A DNA stretch of 64,000 nt, from positions 248,001 to 312,000 of the forward strand of contig NZ_CVSZ01000035.1 in the NCBI RefSeq assembly GCF_001180325.1, read 5' to 3'. The notes beneath the pieces are model-generated. The model did no database searches and was not told where the DNA came from. It worked only from the letters and a program-made list of their open reading frames with translations. The stretch's first letter is position 1. Each line of letters starts with the position of its first letter. Positions 28,959-38,473 of this stretch are shown piece by piece. The DNA is from Prochlorococcus marinus (GTDB lineage: Bacteria > Cyanobacteriota > Cyanobacteriia > PCC-6307 > Cyanobiaceae). The position numbers and the translations under genes were made by a program.

Positions 28959-29387
28959 GTGAGTGAAAACATTCAACCAGCCTCTGAGGAAAACAAAATA
29001 GTTGAAGATTTTGAGAAAGAAAAACTTTCTGAAAATTCCTCAGGAGTAAATGTTGAACAACCTACTCTTAATCTAGAACAAAATAGATTCGAATGTAGAA
29101 GTTGTGGATATATTTATGATCCCTCTGAAGGAAATAAAAAATTAAACATACCTAAAAATACCCCTTTTTCAGAATTAGATGGAAATACCTTCGCGTGTCC
29201 TGTTTGTCGAGCTGGTAAAAATTTTTATAAGGATATAGGTCCTAAATCTAAACCTAGTGGTTTTGAAGAAAATTTAGTTTATGGGTTTGGTTTTAATAGT
29301 TTACCTCCTGGACAAAAAAACATATTGATTTTTGGAGGTCTGGCGTTTGCTGCTGCTATGTTCCTTTCTTTGTACTCTTTGCATTAA
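28959..29387 (+). CDS. rub: Rubredoxin with C-terminal membrane anchor (RubA)
   Basis: The 142-residue protein has a rubredoxin domain with Cys46, Cys49, Cys80 and Cys83 in CRSCGYIY and CPVCRAG, and one C-terminal membrane helix (about 117-138). This arrangement is the thylakoid rubredoxin RubA, needed for photosystem assembly in cyanobacteria, algae and plants. It starts at GTG 28959, opens the rub-ycf48-psbEFLJ cluster and is separated by 9 bases from ycf48. Confidence 0.93.
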   Translation: MSENIQPASEENKIVEDFEKEKLSENSSGVNVEQPTLNLEQNRFECRSCGYIYDPSEGNKKLNIPKNTPFSELDGNTFACPVCRAGKNFYKDIGPKSKPSGFEENLVYGFGFNSLPPGQKNILIFGGLAFAAAMFLSLYSLH

Positions 29388-29396
29388 TATATACAA

Positions 29397-30413
29397 ATGA
29401 AAAAAATTATTACTAGTATTCCCAATCTTCTTTTATCAGTTCTTCTTTGTTTTGTATTGAGCAGTTGTTCATCTACAGGAGTAAAGATGAGTGATAGCAG
29501 CCCTTGGAAAACAATTCAGTTTGAGGACCAGGCTAATGCTTTAGATGTTGATTTTATAGATGATAAAAATGGATTTTTAGTAGGTTCTAATAGACTTATT
29601 ATGGAATCTAATGATGGAGGAGAAACTTGGGAAAAAAGAAATTTAGATTTACCAAGTGAAGAGAACTTTCGTCTTCTAGATATAGATTTTAAAGGTGAAG
29701 AGGGATGGTTAATAGGTCAGCCTTCATTAGTTATGCATACACTTGATGCAGGAAAGAATTGGACACGTTTATCTCTAGGTAACAAATTACCAGGCCAACC
29801 ATTTCTAATAACAACTGTCGATGCTGGTGTTGCAGAATTGGCTACTACTGCAGGTGCTATTTATGAAACATCAGATAGTGGTGAATCATGGAATGCAAAA
29901 GTTTTAGATGCGTCTGGTTCTGGAGGTGTAAGAGATTTAAGAAGAACTAATAAAGGAGATTATGTCAGTGTAAGTAGTCTAGGTAATTTCTTTTCTACTT
30001 TGGAAAATGACAGTGATGCATGGATAGCTCATCAAAGAGCCAGTAGCAAAAGAGTTCAAAGTATTGGTTTTAATCCAGAAGGAAGTTTATGGATGCTTTC
30101 TAGAGGAGCAGAAATTAGATTTAATGAAGATACTAATGATCTAGAAAATTGGTCAAAGCCTATTATACCAATTCTTAATGGATACAATTATCTAGACATG
30201 GGATGGGATCCAAATGGTGATATATGGGCTGGCGGGGGTAATGGAACTTTAATAGTAAGTAAAGATCAAGGTAAAACTTGGAATAAAGATCCTATTGCTT
30301 CTGAATTGCCAACAAACTACATCAAAATAGTTTTTCTTGATAAGGAGGCTTTAAATAATCAAAAAGGATTTGTACTTGGCGAGCGTGGTTATATCCTTAA
30401 ATGGAATAGCTAA
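29397..30413 (+). CDS. ycf48: Photosystem II assembly factor Ycf48 (HCF136)
   Basis: Ycf48 binds precursor D1 and helps form the PSII reaction centre. The 338-residue protein begins with a lipoprotein signal, with the lipobox ending at Cys24 (VLSSC). The mature part is a beta-propeller made of BNR-like repeats; [24 protein letters not shown] and SKDQGKTW are the most visible copies. The mature protein should sit on the lumen side of the thylakoid or plasma membrane. Genomic coupling to psbEFLJ supports the role. Confidence 0.95.
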   Translation: MKKIITSIPNLLLSVLLCFVLSSCSSTGVKMSDSSPWKTIQFEDQANALDVDFIDDKNGFLVGSNRLIMESNDGGETWEKRNLDLPSEENFRLLDIDFKGEEGWLIGQPSLVMHTLDAGKNWTRLSLGNKLPGQPFLITTVDAGVAELATTAGAIYETSDSGESWNAKVLDASGSGGVRDLRRTNKGDYVSVSSLGNFFSTLENDSDAWIAHQRASSKRVQSIGFNPEGSLWMLSRGAEIRFNEDTNDLENWSKPIIPILNGYNYLDMGWDPNGDIWAGGGNGTLIVSKDQGKTWNKDPIASELPTNYIKIVFLDKEALNNQKGFVLGERGYILKWNS

Positions 30414-30549
30414 TTTTAAATAACTCGAGTTAATAGTAAAAAAAAAATTAATTTTTGAAAGATTTAGCAACTGTCTGTAACCAACCTGTTAATTTCTTCG
30501 CGAACTTATGATTTTACACTGTAAGATCATAGGGTAAACATTTGTGATT

Positions 30550-30798
30550 ATGGCCGCAGGTTCAACGGGTGAACGCCCATTCTTTGAAATAATCACCAGT
30601 ATTAGATACTGGATTATTCATGCAGTAACATTACCAGCTATTTTTATAGCAGGCTTCTTATTTGTATATACAGGCTTAGCCTACGATGCTTTCGGAACTC
30701 CTCGTCCAGATAGTTATTTCCAATCATCTGAATCTAAAGCACCTGTCGTAACACAAAGATATGAAGCTAAATCTCAACTAGATTTAAGAACAAAATAA
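30550..30798 (+). CDS. psbE: Cytochrome b559 alpha subunit
   Basis: PsbE pairs with PsbF to bind the haem of cytochrome b559 in the PSII core. The 82-residue protein starts [14 protein letters not shown], the conserved N-terminus; a GTG two codons upstream is in frame but does not fit the family. [11 protein letters not shown] carries the axial His ligand and one membrane helix follows. It is the first gene of the psbEFLJ run, 2 bases before psbF. Confidence 0.98.
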
Positions 30799-30800
30799 CA

Positions 30801-30947
30801 ATGACTAATTCACAAGCTCCAATGCAGGCTGCGGAAGTCCGCGTTTATCCTATATTTACTGTCCGTTGGCTAGCAGTTCACGCTCTAGCTATACCATCAG
30901 TATTTTTTCTAGGTTCTATTGCTGCTATGCAATTCGTAGCCCGATAA
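30801..30947 (+). CDS. psbF: Cytochrome b559 beta subunit
   Basis: A 48-codon gene encoding the second haem-binding chain of cytochrome b559. [20 protein letters not shown] holds the axial His and the single membrane helix, and the protein ends FVAR as usual. It lies between psbE and psbL in the conserved cyanobacterial order. Confidence 0.98.
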
Positions 30948-30958
30948 ATTTAACTATC

Positions 30959-31078
30959 ATGCAAGTAAACGAAAATCCTAACAAAGTTCCAGTTGAACTT
31001 AATCGTACAAGCCTTTATTTAGGCTTACTATCAGTCTTTGTATTGGGAATTTTATTTTCCAGTTACTTTTTCAATTAA
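30959..31078 (+). CDS. psbL: Photosystem II reaction centre protein L
   Basis: A 39-codon gene for a single-helix PSII subunit at the monomer interface, close to the QA site. [20 protein letters not shown] and the ending SSYFFN are diagnostic. I place the start at ATG 30959, 11 bases after the psbF stop; the reading frame is open further upstream but inside psbF. Confidence 0.98.
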
Positions 31079-31087
31079 ATTAAAACT

Positions 31088-31285
31088 ATGAGTAAATTAA
31101 AAGGACCTGATGGAAGAATTCCAGATAGACTTCCCGACGGTAGACCAGCAGTTGCATGGGAAAGAAGATGGACAGAAGGAACTCTTCCTCTATGGCTTGT
31201 TGCTACAGCAGGTGGAATTGCAGTTATCTTCGTTTTAGGTATATTTTTCTATGGTTCATACCAAGGGGTTGGAGCTGGAGGCTAA
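31088..31285 (+). CDS. psbJ: Photosystem II reaction centre protein J
   Basis: A 65-codon gene for a single-helix PSII subunit. The N-terminal stretch [23 protein letters not shown] is longer than in most plants but normal for marine picocyanobacteria. The helix is [20 protein letters not shown] and the end [10 protein letters not shown] is conserved. It closes the rub-ycf48-psbEFLJ unit. Confidence 0.97.
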   Translation: MSKLKGPDGRIPDRLPDGRPAVAWERRWTEGTLPLWLVATAGGIAVIFVLGIFFYGSYQGVGAGG

Positions 31286-31327
31286 CAAACCTTATCTTGA
31301 CCTGATAATCACTTATATCGAATAAGC

Positions 31328-32221
31328 CTAATAAGAATCAGTAAATATCCTTAGTTTCTCTTTTGTTGAGCTTGGGATATTTTCTTTTTGGGTTATCAAT
31401 CCATCTTTTAATGAAAAATGAGACTTACTTTTTGGTCTTTCTTTTTCAATTAATTTAGCTACTTCAAATATTATTTTATTAGCCACTTCAGTATTTGATC
31501 TAAGATTATCCAAAACCATCTCTACAGAAACTTCTTGATGAGTTTGATGCCAGCAATCATAGTCAGTAACCATAGATAAGGAGGAGTAAGCTATTTCAGC
31601 TTCTTTAGCTAATCTTGCTTCTGTGTGGTTCGTCATTCCAATTATTGAACATCCCCAACTCCTATATAAATTAGATTCTGCTCTAGTTGAGAAAGCGGGA
31701 CCTTCCATTGCTAGATAGGTACCACCTCTATGCAATTGTCTACCGCCAGGAATATTTTTTTCTCCGATTTCACTTAATATACGTGATAAATTTGTGCAGA
31801 AGGGATCTCCCATAGTTACGTGAGCAACAGCTCCCTCGTTAAAGAAGGTTGCAGGTCTATTTTTTGTCCGGTCTATAAATTGATCTGGAACCACTATATC
31901 AAGTGGCCTTATCTGTTCTTGTAATGAACCAACTGCTGATGGTGCAATAATCCATCTTACTCCTATTGATCTTAAAGCCCAAATATTAGCTTTATAAGGG
32001 ATTTCAGAAGGATTTAAACAATGTGTTCTGCCATGTCTAGGAATAAATGCTATCTCTAGGTTTCCAAGATTATATACTTTTATTGAATCAGAAGGTTTAC
32101 CATAGGGAGTATTGATTTCTAGTTCTTTTAAGTACTCTATTTTATCCATTGAATAAAATCCACTTCCACCAATCACTCCTAATCTTGATTTTTCAATTGG
32201 TAATAAATGTTCTTGATTCAT
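31328..32221 (-). CDS. mtnP: S-methyl-5'-thioadenosine phosphorylase
   Basis: MtnP splits methylthioadenosine, a by-product of polyamine and SAM metabolism, into adenine and methylthioribose-1-phosphate. The 297 residues show VIGGSGFY at the N-terminus, IPRHGRTHCLNPSEIPYKAN, and LAMEGPAFSTRAESNLYR followed by GMTNHTEARLAKEAEIAY, which distinguish MTAPs from inosine phosphorylases in part. It is divergent from the selD fusion gene, only 10 bases apart. Confidence 0.93.
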   Translation of the reverse strand: MNQEHLLPIEKSRLGVIGGSGFYSMDKIEYLKELEINTPYGKPSDSIKVYNLGNLEIAFIPRHGRTHCLNPSEIPYKANIWALRSIGVRWIIAPSAVGSLQEQIRPLDIVVPDQFIDRTKNRPATFFNEGAVAHVTMGDPFCTNLSRILSEIGEKNIPGGRQLHRGGTYLAMEGPAFSTRAESNLYRSWGCSIIGMTNHTEARLAKEAEIAYSSLSMVTDYDCWHQTHQEVSVEMVLDNLRSNTEVANKIIFEVAKLIEKERPKSKSHFSLKDGLITQKENIPSSTKEKLRIFTDSY

Positions 32222-32231
32222 AGTGATGTAA

Positions 32232-34403
32232 ATGGCTTTTAATCATCTGGTACTAATTGGAGGAGGACACTCAAATGTTTCTTTATTGAAGAAATGGTTA
32301 ATGTTTCCGAAATTAATGCCAGAAATTCCTGTCTCAATTATATCTAGAGATTCTCATTTGGTTTATTCGGCGATGTTCCCATCGGTGATTTCAAAATCAA
32401 TCACTCTCGAAGAGAGTTTAATTGATATAAGATCTTTAGCAAAAAATGCAAAAGTATCTTTTATAGAAGAAGAAGTAAAGGATATTGATTTCAATTTAAA
32501 GAAAATTGTTTTAAGTAATAGACCTTCAGTTAATTATTCGAAGTTGGTGCTTAATTATGGAAGTCAAACAATAATTCCAAAAGAATTTAAATCACTAGTT
32601 AAAAATCGAAATGCTTTTTCAATTAAACCTTTTTTAAGGGCTTATGACTCAATCCTAAAAGAGGACATTTTTGATTCAGTTAATGAACTTCCATTTGTAA
32701 TTGTTGGGAGTGGCCTTGCTGCAATTGAAGTATCATATGCTTTGAGAAAAAGATGGGGAGATAGACCTTTAAAACTATTATGTGATTCAAGAAAAATAAA
32801 TAATACAATTCTAAAAAGTTTACGTAATTCCAATATTGATTTAGTTGAAAAACTAAATTTTGATTATGGCAAGATTCTTTTATGTACTGGAAATACATCT
32901 CCGTCATGGGCACAAAAAAAATTATTAGATTCGGATTCTTATGGCAGAATAATTACAAATAAGAATTTACAGATAAAAAGTTTATCTGGAATCTTTGCTG
33001 TCGGTGATTGCGCAGTTGTAGGTTCAGCAAAAAGACCAGCATCGGGAGTTTTTGCAGTAAAAGTTGTAAATACATTAGTACAAAATCTAAAAAAAGATAT
33101 AGAAGGGAGATCATTAAAAAAGTGGTTTCCTCAAAAGATCGGATTGCAAATAGTAAATATTTTTCCAAGCCATCATCCAAAAGCTTTTGCTATTTATCGC
33201 AATTTTGTTTTCGGCCCTTCTTTTATTTTTTGGATTTTAAAGCATAAAATTGACCTCAACTTTATTAAAAAGTTCAGATCAAAAAGGCTAATTATGAAAA
33301 GTAGTGAAAAAAATATTTCATTGAATGATTGCAGAGGATGTGCAGCTAAAATTCCTCAGTTTGTTTTGAATGAGTCATTAATAAATTCTAATTTAAGTTC
33401 TTTTGCCTCATCACCTGAAGATTCAGTTGAGATATATCAGAATGGTAAAGATATTATCTTGCAAAGTGTAGATGGATTTCCTGCTTTGGTAAGTGATCCT
33501 TGGCTTAATGCAAAAATTACTACTTTGCACGCTTGCTCAGATTTGTGGGCAAGCGGAGCAAAACTTTCATCCGCGCAGGCTTTAATTTCATTACCAAAAG
33601 TTGAAAGGGAATTTCAGAGTTATCTCTTTTCTCAATCACTACAAGGTATTAAATCAACAGTTGAGGATCATGGAGGTGAATTACTTGGAGGCCATACTTT
33701 CGAGGCAAGAAGTTTAGTAAATAAACCTTATTCATTAGGAATAGATATTTCTTTAACAGTTCAAGGAATGTTAAAAAATGGAGCAAAACCATGGCTTAAA
33801 TCTGGAATGAATATTGGAGATATTCTCATGATGTCTAGACCTCTTGGCGTTGGGATTTACTTTGCCGGTCTAATGCAAAATATTAATATGCTAGGTAGTT
33901 CTTCTGAAATAATTAATAATTTAGTAAAAAGTCAGCAGTATTTGATTGATGAAATTTATCTTTTTCAAAATCAATTTAAAGAATCATTAGTCAATGCTGC
34001 GACTGACATTACTGGATATGGATTTATTGGACATCTTAAAGAAATGGTTGAATCATCTAATTTATATAGGCAAAACAATAATCTTGAGCCACTAAAAGTT
34101 TTATTAGATTTATTTGCATTTAAAGCTTATCCTGGAGTATTTGATTTAATAAGAAAAGATGTTAAAAGTACTTTCTATGAATCTAATAAAGAAATTTTTG
34201 ACAAAATTTATAAAGTAAATAAGCAAAAAAGAATAATTAATTTTTTAAACGAAAATTCATTAGATCAAGAGACTTTTAACGAGAGAATATCATTACTATT
34301 AGATCCTCAAACATGTGGTCCCTTGTTGATTAGTTGCAATCGTAAATATGAAAATGTTCTAAAGGATAATTGGTACAAAGTTGGAGAGGTTGTAGAAATG
34401 TAA
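32232..34403 (+). CDS. selD: Fusion of pyridine nucleotide-disulfide oxidoreductase and selenide, water dikinase
   Basis: The 723-residue protein has two enzymes in one chain. Residues 1 to about 350 are an FAD/NAD oxidoreductase: LIGGGHSNVSLL (8-19), a second nucleotide motif VIVGSGLAAIEVSYA (156-170) and IFAVGDCAV (254-262). Residues from about 362 are SelD, which makes selenophosphate from selenide and ATP; Cys370 and Lys373 in GCAAK align with catalytic Cys17 and Lys20 of E. coli SelD. GGHTFEARS and the C-terminal LLDPQTCGPLL are further SelD blocks. The fusion is known in cyanobacteria. The active site uses Cys, not selenocysteine. Confidence 0.93.
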   Translation: MAFNHLVLIGGGHSNVSLLKKWLMFPKLMPEIPVSIISRDSHLVYSAMFPSVISKSITLEESLIDIRSLAKNAKVSFIEEEVKDIDFNLKKIVLSNRPSVNYSKLVLNYGSQTIIPKEFKSLVKNRNAFSIKPFLRAYDSILKEDIFDSVNELPFVIVGSGLAAIEVSYALRKRWGDRPLKLLCDSRKINNTILKSLRNSNIDLVEKLNFDYGKILLCTGNTSPSWAQKKLLDSDSYGRIITNKNLQIKSLSGIFAVGDCAVVGSAKRPASGVFAVKVVNTLVQNLKKDIEGRSLKKWFPQKIGLQIVNIFPSHHPKAFAIYRNFVFGPSFIFWILKHKIDLNFIKKFRSKRLIMKSSEKNISLNDCRGCAAKIPQFVLNESLINSNLSSFASSPEDSVEIYQNGKDIILQSVDGFPALVSDPWLNAKITTLHACSDLWASGAKLSSAQALISLPKVEREFQSYLFSQSLQGIKSTVEDHGGELLGGHTFEARSLVNKPYSLGIDISLTVQGMLKNGAKPWLKSGMNIGDILMMSRPLGVGIYFAGLMQNINMLGSSSEIINNLVKSQQYLIDEIYLFQNQFKESLVNAATDITGYGFIGHLKEMVESSNLYRQNNNLEPLKVLLDLFAFKAYPGVFDLIRKDVKSTFYESNKEIFDKIYKVNKQKRIINFLNENSLDQETFNERISLLLDPQTCGPLLISCNRKYENVLKDNWYKVGEVVEM

Positions 34404-35651
34404 TTAATTTCTATTTAATTTGTCAATTTCCAAATATCTTAATCTCTTGATTTCCTTTCCCATCTCTTTCCCTGGGTTCCATCCTTCTTTTTTTAATGTT
34501 TCTCCATCTTTTTTTGATTTTTTGAATTTGTAAATAAATAACCACTTAAAAAAGTTACGCCAGTATGGTCCTCCATCACAAATTAATAATTTGACTGTCT
34601 CATCATTAAGGTTTCTGTCCTCAATAAATTCTGTCCAACTTGATGGGGAAAAATGATTGAAATTTTTTTGGTTTGTATTTAATATCTTTTTGATATTTAT
34701 ATAATCTTCTAATATTTTTATCTCACTATTATTTACCAAAAATCTTTGACATGCTTTGTCTAAATCTTCTGAATCTTTTAATAAGTAAAGAATATGATTT
34801 CCCTTTAACTTTTTAATCCAATTTAGTCCTCTTAAAAATCTTTTATCGACTTTAATATTTGCATTTAAGATTGAGATAATTCCCCATTTTTGAATTATCG
34901 AAATTACATTAGTCAAATTATCATGTTTGCATATTTCAGCTAGTTCCATCCTTATTCGTATGCCTAGTGCAGGAGGGTAAATCATTTTCTGATGAGTTTC
35001 TGAACTTTGCCATGGCCATTGTCTAACTGTTTCTTGAGATTGTTTGAGGGAATTATTTGAAATATGGAAATCTAACCTTGAAGCATATTTTGCACATCTA
35101 ATTAATCTACTTGGATCATCTGAAATACTATTACTGTGAAGTAAGTTCAATCTTTTATTTTTTATATCAGAAATTCCTCCATAAAGATCATAGATTTTCC
35201 TGGTGGAGACCTCGAAGGCTATTGAATTTATAGTGAAATCTCTCCTCTTAAGATCCTCCTCAATAGTACTTTTATTTACTGTGGGATTTAAGCCTGGAGC
35301 AGAATAAGTTTCTTCTCTTGCAGAAGCAATATCAATTTTATAGTCATTAATATTTATTTCCACAGTGTTGTATAAATTAAATTCCTTAATTAAACATATA
35401 TCTACATTTACAATATTTTTTTTTATAAATTTTGCAAGAGAAATAGAGGATCCTTCAATCACAAGATCAATATCTACAGGTTTAGAAAACGATTTTTTGT
35501 GAAATTTACTAATTAATAAATCTCTTAAATATCCGCCAACAAAAGCTACTTTAGTATTGTTATTAGATTCTATGTATTTAGCAATTAGGTTATATAGATT
35601 AAATGGAGTTTTGATTAATTCCCCTTGGATGTAATCTGAGATATGGTTCAT
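34404..35651 (-). CDS. cca: CCA-adding enzyme / tRNA nucleotidyltransferase family protein
   Basis: The 415-residue protein has the class II nucleotidyltransferase head: FVGGYLRDLL near residue 38, metal-binding DIDLVIEG, then RDFTINSIAFEV and the DDPSRLIRCAKYASRL block. These enzymes add CCA (or parts of it) to tRNA 3' ends; this is needed here because none of the tRNA genes in the window encodes CCA. The C-terminal region is divergent. It is in line with pcrA, 5 bases after its stop. A poly(A) polymerase role cannot be excluded. Confidence 0.88.
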   Translation of the reverse strand: MNHISDYIQGELIKTPFNLYNLIAKYIESNNNTKVAFVGGYLRDLLISKFHKKSFSKPVDIDLVIEGSSISLAKFIKKNIVNVDICLIKEFNLYNTVEININDYKIDIASAREETYSAPGLNPTVNKSTIEEDLKRRDFTINSIAFEVSTRKIYDLYGGISDIKNKRLNLLHSNSISDDPSRLIRCAKYASRLDFHISNNSLKQSQETVRQWPWQSSETHQKMIYPPALGIRIRMELAEICKHDNLTNVISIIQKWGIISILNANIKVDKRFLRGLNWIKKLKGNHILYLLKDSEDLDKACQRFLVNNSEIKILEDYINIKKILNTNQKNFNHFSPSSWTEFIEDRNLNDETVKLLICDGGPYWRNFFKWLFIYKFKKSKKDGETLKKEGWNPGKEMGKEIKRLRYLEIDKLNRN

Positions 35652-35656
35652 GAGTT

Positions 35657-38065
35657 TTAACTTACATAACGAATTGGAGCTAATCTGGGATCAAGAATTT
35701 TACTTCCTTTATCACCAAATTTTACGGCTAAAGATATTTTTTCTCCACTCCCAAAAATATGTATGATTTCACCTTTCCCAAATTTTGTGTGAATTAGCTT
35801 ATCTCCAACTATCCAGCTTTTCCCTTTGCTCGGTCCTGAATATAATTTCCTTACTGCATTTATTGGTTTGTAAACTAATTCATTTGGATTGTTTCGATCA
35901 ACTCTTGTTAAACGATCAAGATGCCAATCTCTTCTAATTGAAGCACCACCAGTTTGGGGTAATTCACCATCCATTAAATCATCAGGTATTTCAGAAAGAA
36001 ATATTGAGGGAATTGTTGCTTCACGCATTCCACCCCATAATCTTCTTTCTCTGGCATGACTCAAAAAAAGTCTTTCTTTAGCTCTTGTTATGCCTACGTA
36101 GCATAATCTTCTTTCCTCTTCTAAAAGTGAGGGAGTATCTATTGATCTATGGCTCGGGAAGAGACCTTGTTCTAGTCCAGTGATAAAAACATTTTGAAAT
36201 TCTAACCCCTTACTATTGTGCAGAGTCATAAGAGTTACTGAGTTAGGATTATTTTTCTTCGTATCATTATCAGTTGTTAAGGCTGCTGTAGATAGAAATC
36301 CCTCTACATCTCCACTTTCTGTTTCTTCTTCATATTGAGTAGCTGCATTAATTAGTTCTTGTAAGTTATTTCTTCTATCTTCAGATTCTTCAGTCCCACT
36401 AGAGAGCAAGTCACTTAAATATCCACTTTTTTCTAATATAAGTTGTAGTAGTTGAGCGGGCCCTGAATTTTCTAGGTAACACAGAAGATCATTCATAACT
36501 TCAGTAAATTTATTAATTCCTTTTGATGATCGGCCTATTGTTTCTTCAAGACTTTGCTTATCATTAATAACCTCCCATAATGGGATATTTAACCTATTAG
36601 ATAGTTCATTAAGTTTTTGAATAGTTGTCTTGCCAATCCCTCTTCTAGGAACATTTATGATTCGTAAAAGACTAACGTTATCTGAAGAATTAACTAGAAC
36701 TTTCAAATATGCTATTGCATCTTTAATTTCTCTCCTATCATAAAAACGCAATCCTCCAAAAATTGTATAAGGAATGCGCCACCTTACAAGAGATTCTTCT
36801 AGTACTCTTGACTGAGCTCTGGTTCGATATAAAATTGCAAAATTTTTCCAAATTGGGTTTTGATTATAGTTATTCAGTGATTTTATTTTATTGGTAATTG
36901 CTTCTGCCTCGGAAATTTCATCATCACAGCTAAGTAACGTTAAAAGTTCCCCTTTTTCTTTAGTAGCCTTTAAAACTTTATCAATTCTTTCAGAGTTGTT
37001 TTCAATTAGTGAGTTTGCAGCATCAAGGATATTAGAAGACGACCTATAATTTTCTTCTAATTTAATTAAAGATGAATTTTTATTGTCGTTGAATGAAGTT
37101 TTAAAATCTTCTTGAAAACCAATTAAAATTCTGAAGTCAGCTGCTCTGAAACTATAAATACTTTGATCAGCATCCCCAACTACAAAAATTGACCGATCTT
37201 CCCAATTGAAGAATTTTTTAGGTTCAGTATTTCCAGCCGTAATTAATTTTATAAGTTCATATTGGGTTCTATTAGTATCTTGATATTCGTCAACTAAAAT
37301 ATGTTTAAATCTTTTGTGCCAGTAATCTCTGACTGTATCATTTTGCCTCAATAAGAACACAGGCAAAAGTAGAAGATCATCAAAGTCTAAAGAATTATTT
37401 TTTGAGAGCGAAATTCTATATCTCTTGTAGGCTTCTGCAACTGTTTTATCAAAATTATTATTTGCTTTTTCTAAAAGATCATTAGAAGTTAAGCATTGAT
37501 TTTTAGCATTACTTATTAATCTTTTAATCTTTTTGGGATCATATCTTTTTGGGTCAAGACTCATATCTTGACTGATAATTTCTTTTACTAATGTTTGAGA
37601 ATCTGTTTCATCGTAAATTGAAAATTGCCTTGTCCATTTTAGGCCTTCTGGATCAGTATATTTTTCAATATCGTATCTCAGAAGTCTTGAAAATAAAGAA
37701 TGGAAAGTACCGATCCAAAGGTTCTGAAGCCTCTCTTGGTGAACGTTTGTTCTTAATTGATTTTGATCAATTTCTTTAAGAGTTGTCCAAGGCTGACCAA
37801 ATTGATTAAAAGCTAATTCTTGGGCTAGAAGAACCTCTAATCTTGCTTTCATTTCTTTAGCAGCTTTGTTAGTGAAAGTGACTGCGAGAATGTTGTAAGG
37901 ATCTATAGAGTTGCCCTCAATAAGGTTTGCAATTCTGTGAGTAAGAGCCTTAGTTTTTCCGCTACCTGCACCTGCTACAACTAATAGAGGTCCATAAACA
38001 TGTTTTACTGCTTGAAGTTGTTGATTGTTTAGGGACTTAAAAAGGAAATTGTTGGTTTGAGGCAC
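35657..38065 (-). CDS. pcrA: UvrD/PcrA-type DNA helicase
   Basis: The 802-residue protein is a superfamily 1A helicase: Q-motif LNNQQLQAVKH, Walker A AGAGSGKT, ILAVTFTNKAAKEMK (motif Ia), LVDEYQDTNRTQYEL (motif II), VVGDADQSIYSFRAAD (motif III), TLMTLHNSKGLEF and VGITRAKERL (motifs V, VI). The C-terminal tail ends in a Tudor-like DKLIHTKFGKGEI segment that PcrA/UvrD use to bind RNA polymerase or UvrB. Start codon GTG. It unwinds DNA in repair and removes stalled complexes. Confidence 0.95.
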   Translation of the reverse strand: MPQTNNFLFKSLNNQQLQAVKHVYGPLLVVAGAGSGKTKALTHRIANLIEGNSIDPYNILAVTFTNKAAKEMKARLEVLLAQELAFNQFGQPWTTLKEIDQNQLRTNVHQERLQNLWIGTFHSLFSRLLRYDIEKYTDPEGLKWTRQFSIYDETDSQTLVKEIISQDMSLDPKRYDPKKIKRLISNAKNQCLTSNDLLEKANNNFDKTVAEAYKRYRISLSKNNSLDFDDLLLLPVFLLRQNDTVRDYWHKRFKHILVDEYQDTNRTQYELIKLITAGNTEPKKFFNWEDRSIFVVGDADQSIYSFRAADFRILIGFQEDFKTSFNDNKNSSLIKLEENYRSSSNILDAANSLIENNSERIDKVLKATKEKGELLTLLSCDDEISEAEAITNKIKSLNNYNQNPIWKNFAILYRTRAQSRVLEESLVRWRIPYTIFGGLRFYDRREIKDAIAYLKVLVNSSDNVSLLRIINVPRRGIGKTTIQKLNELSNRLNIPLWEVINDKQSLEETIGRSSKGINKFTEVMNDLLCYLENSGPAQLLQLILEKSGYLSDLLSSGTEESEDRRNNLQELINAATQYEEETESGDVEGFLSTAALTTDNDTKKNNPNSVTLMTLHNSKGLEFQNVFITGLEQGLFPSHRSIDTPSLLEEERRLCYVGITRAKERLFLSHARERRLWGGMREATIPSIFLSEIPDDLMDGELPQTGGASIRRDWHLDRLTRVDRNNPNELVYKPINAVRKLYSGPSKGKSWIVGDKLIHTKFGKGEIIHIFGSGEKISLAVKFGDKGSKILDPRLAPIRYVS

Positions 38066-38087
38066 TTTTGGAAAGGTTTTTCAAAAA

Positions 38088-38294
38088 TCAGATTTTACTA
38101 TGAGAATCAGATTCCATTTCTAGATCTTCTAACGCTTTTTTTAAATTTATAAGTTCATTATTGTTATTAATTATTTCTTCAAATTTATTTTGAGGCATTT
38201 TTAATTTCATACTTCTGTCTAGAATTTCTTTTTCTAATCTCTTTTTATATGAAGAAATAAGTTTCTTTGATAATTTTAAATCTTGCTGATCCAA
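38088..38294 (-). CDS. Small hypothetical protein, probable coiled coil
   Basis: A 68-codon reading frame with a TTG start, 22 bases before pcrA on the same strand. The product is rich in Lys, Leu and Glu, with heptad-like spacing of Leu/Ile (LKLSKKLISSYKKRLEKEI, then a second helix from about 38 to 60), so it is probably a short helical hairpin. I do not recognise a family. Its position suggests it belongs to the pcrA-cca unit. Confidence 0.6.
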   Translation of the reverse strand: MDQQDLKLSKKLISSYKKRLEKEILDRSMKLKMPQNKFEEIINNNNELINLKKALEDLEMESDSHSKI

Positions 38295-38473
38295 AACTTT
38301 ATGAAATTTGTCATTTTATCTTAGCGGAAAAAAAATTTTTTATTTGAATTATTTCAACTATCAATTTGGAATGAAGTTATTAATTAAGAAGCGTTGCGTT
38401 AAGTTGGAAATTGTATTGTTTTTACTAGCTTTGTATTAGTCTTAAAGTCGATCTTTAAATATTTATTTCAGGA

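Noticed and set aside
32642-33247. Several frames of 63-79 codons over the selD fusion gene
   Set aside because: Shadows of the long conserved frame.
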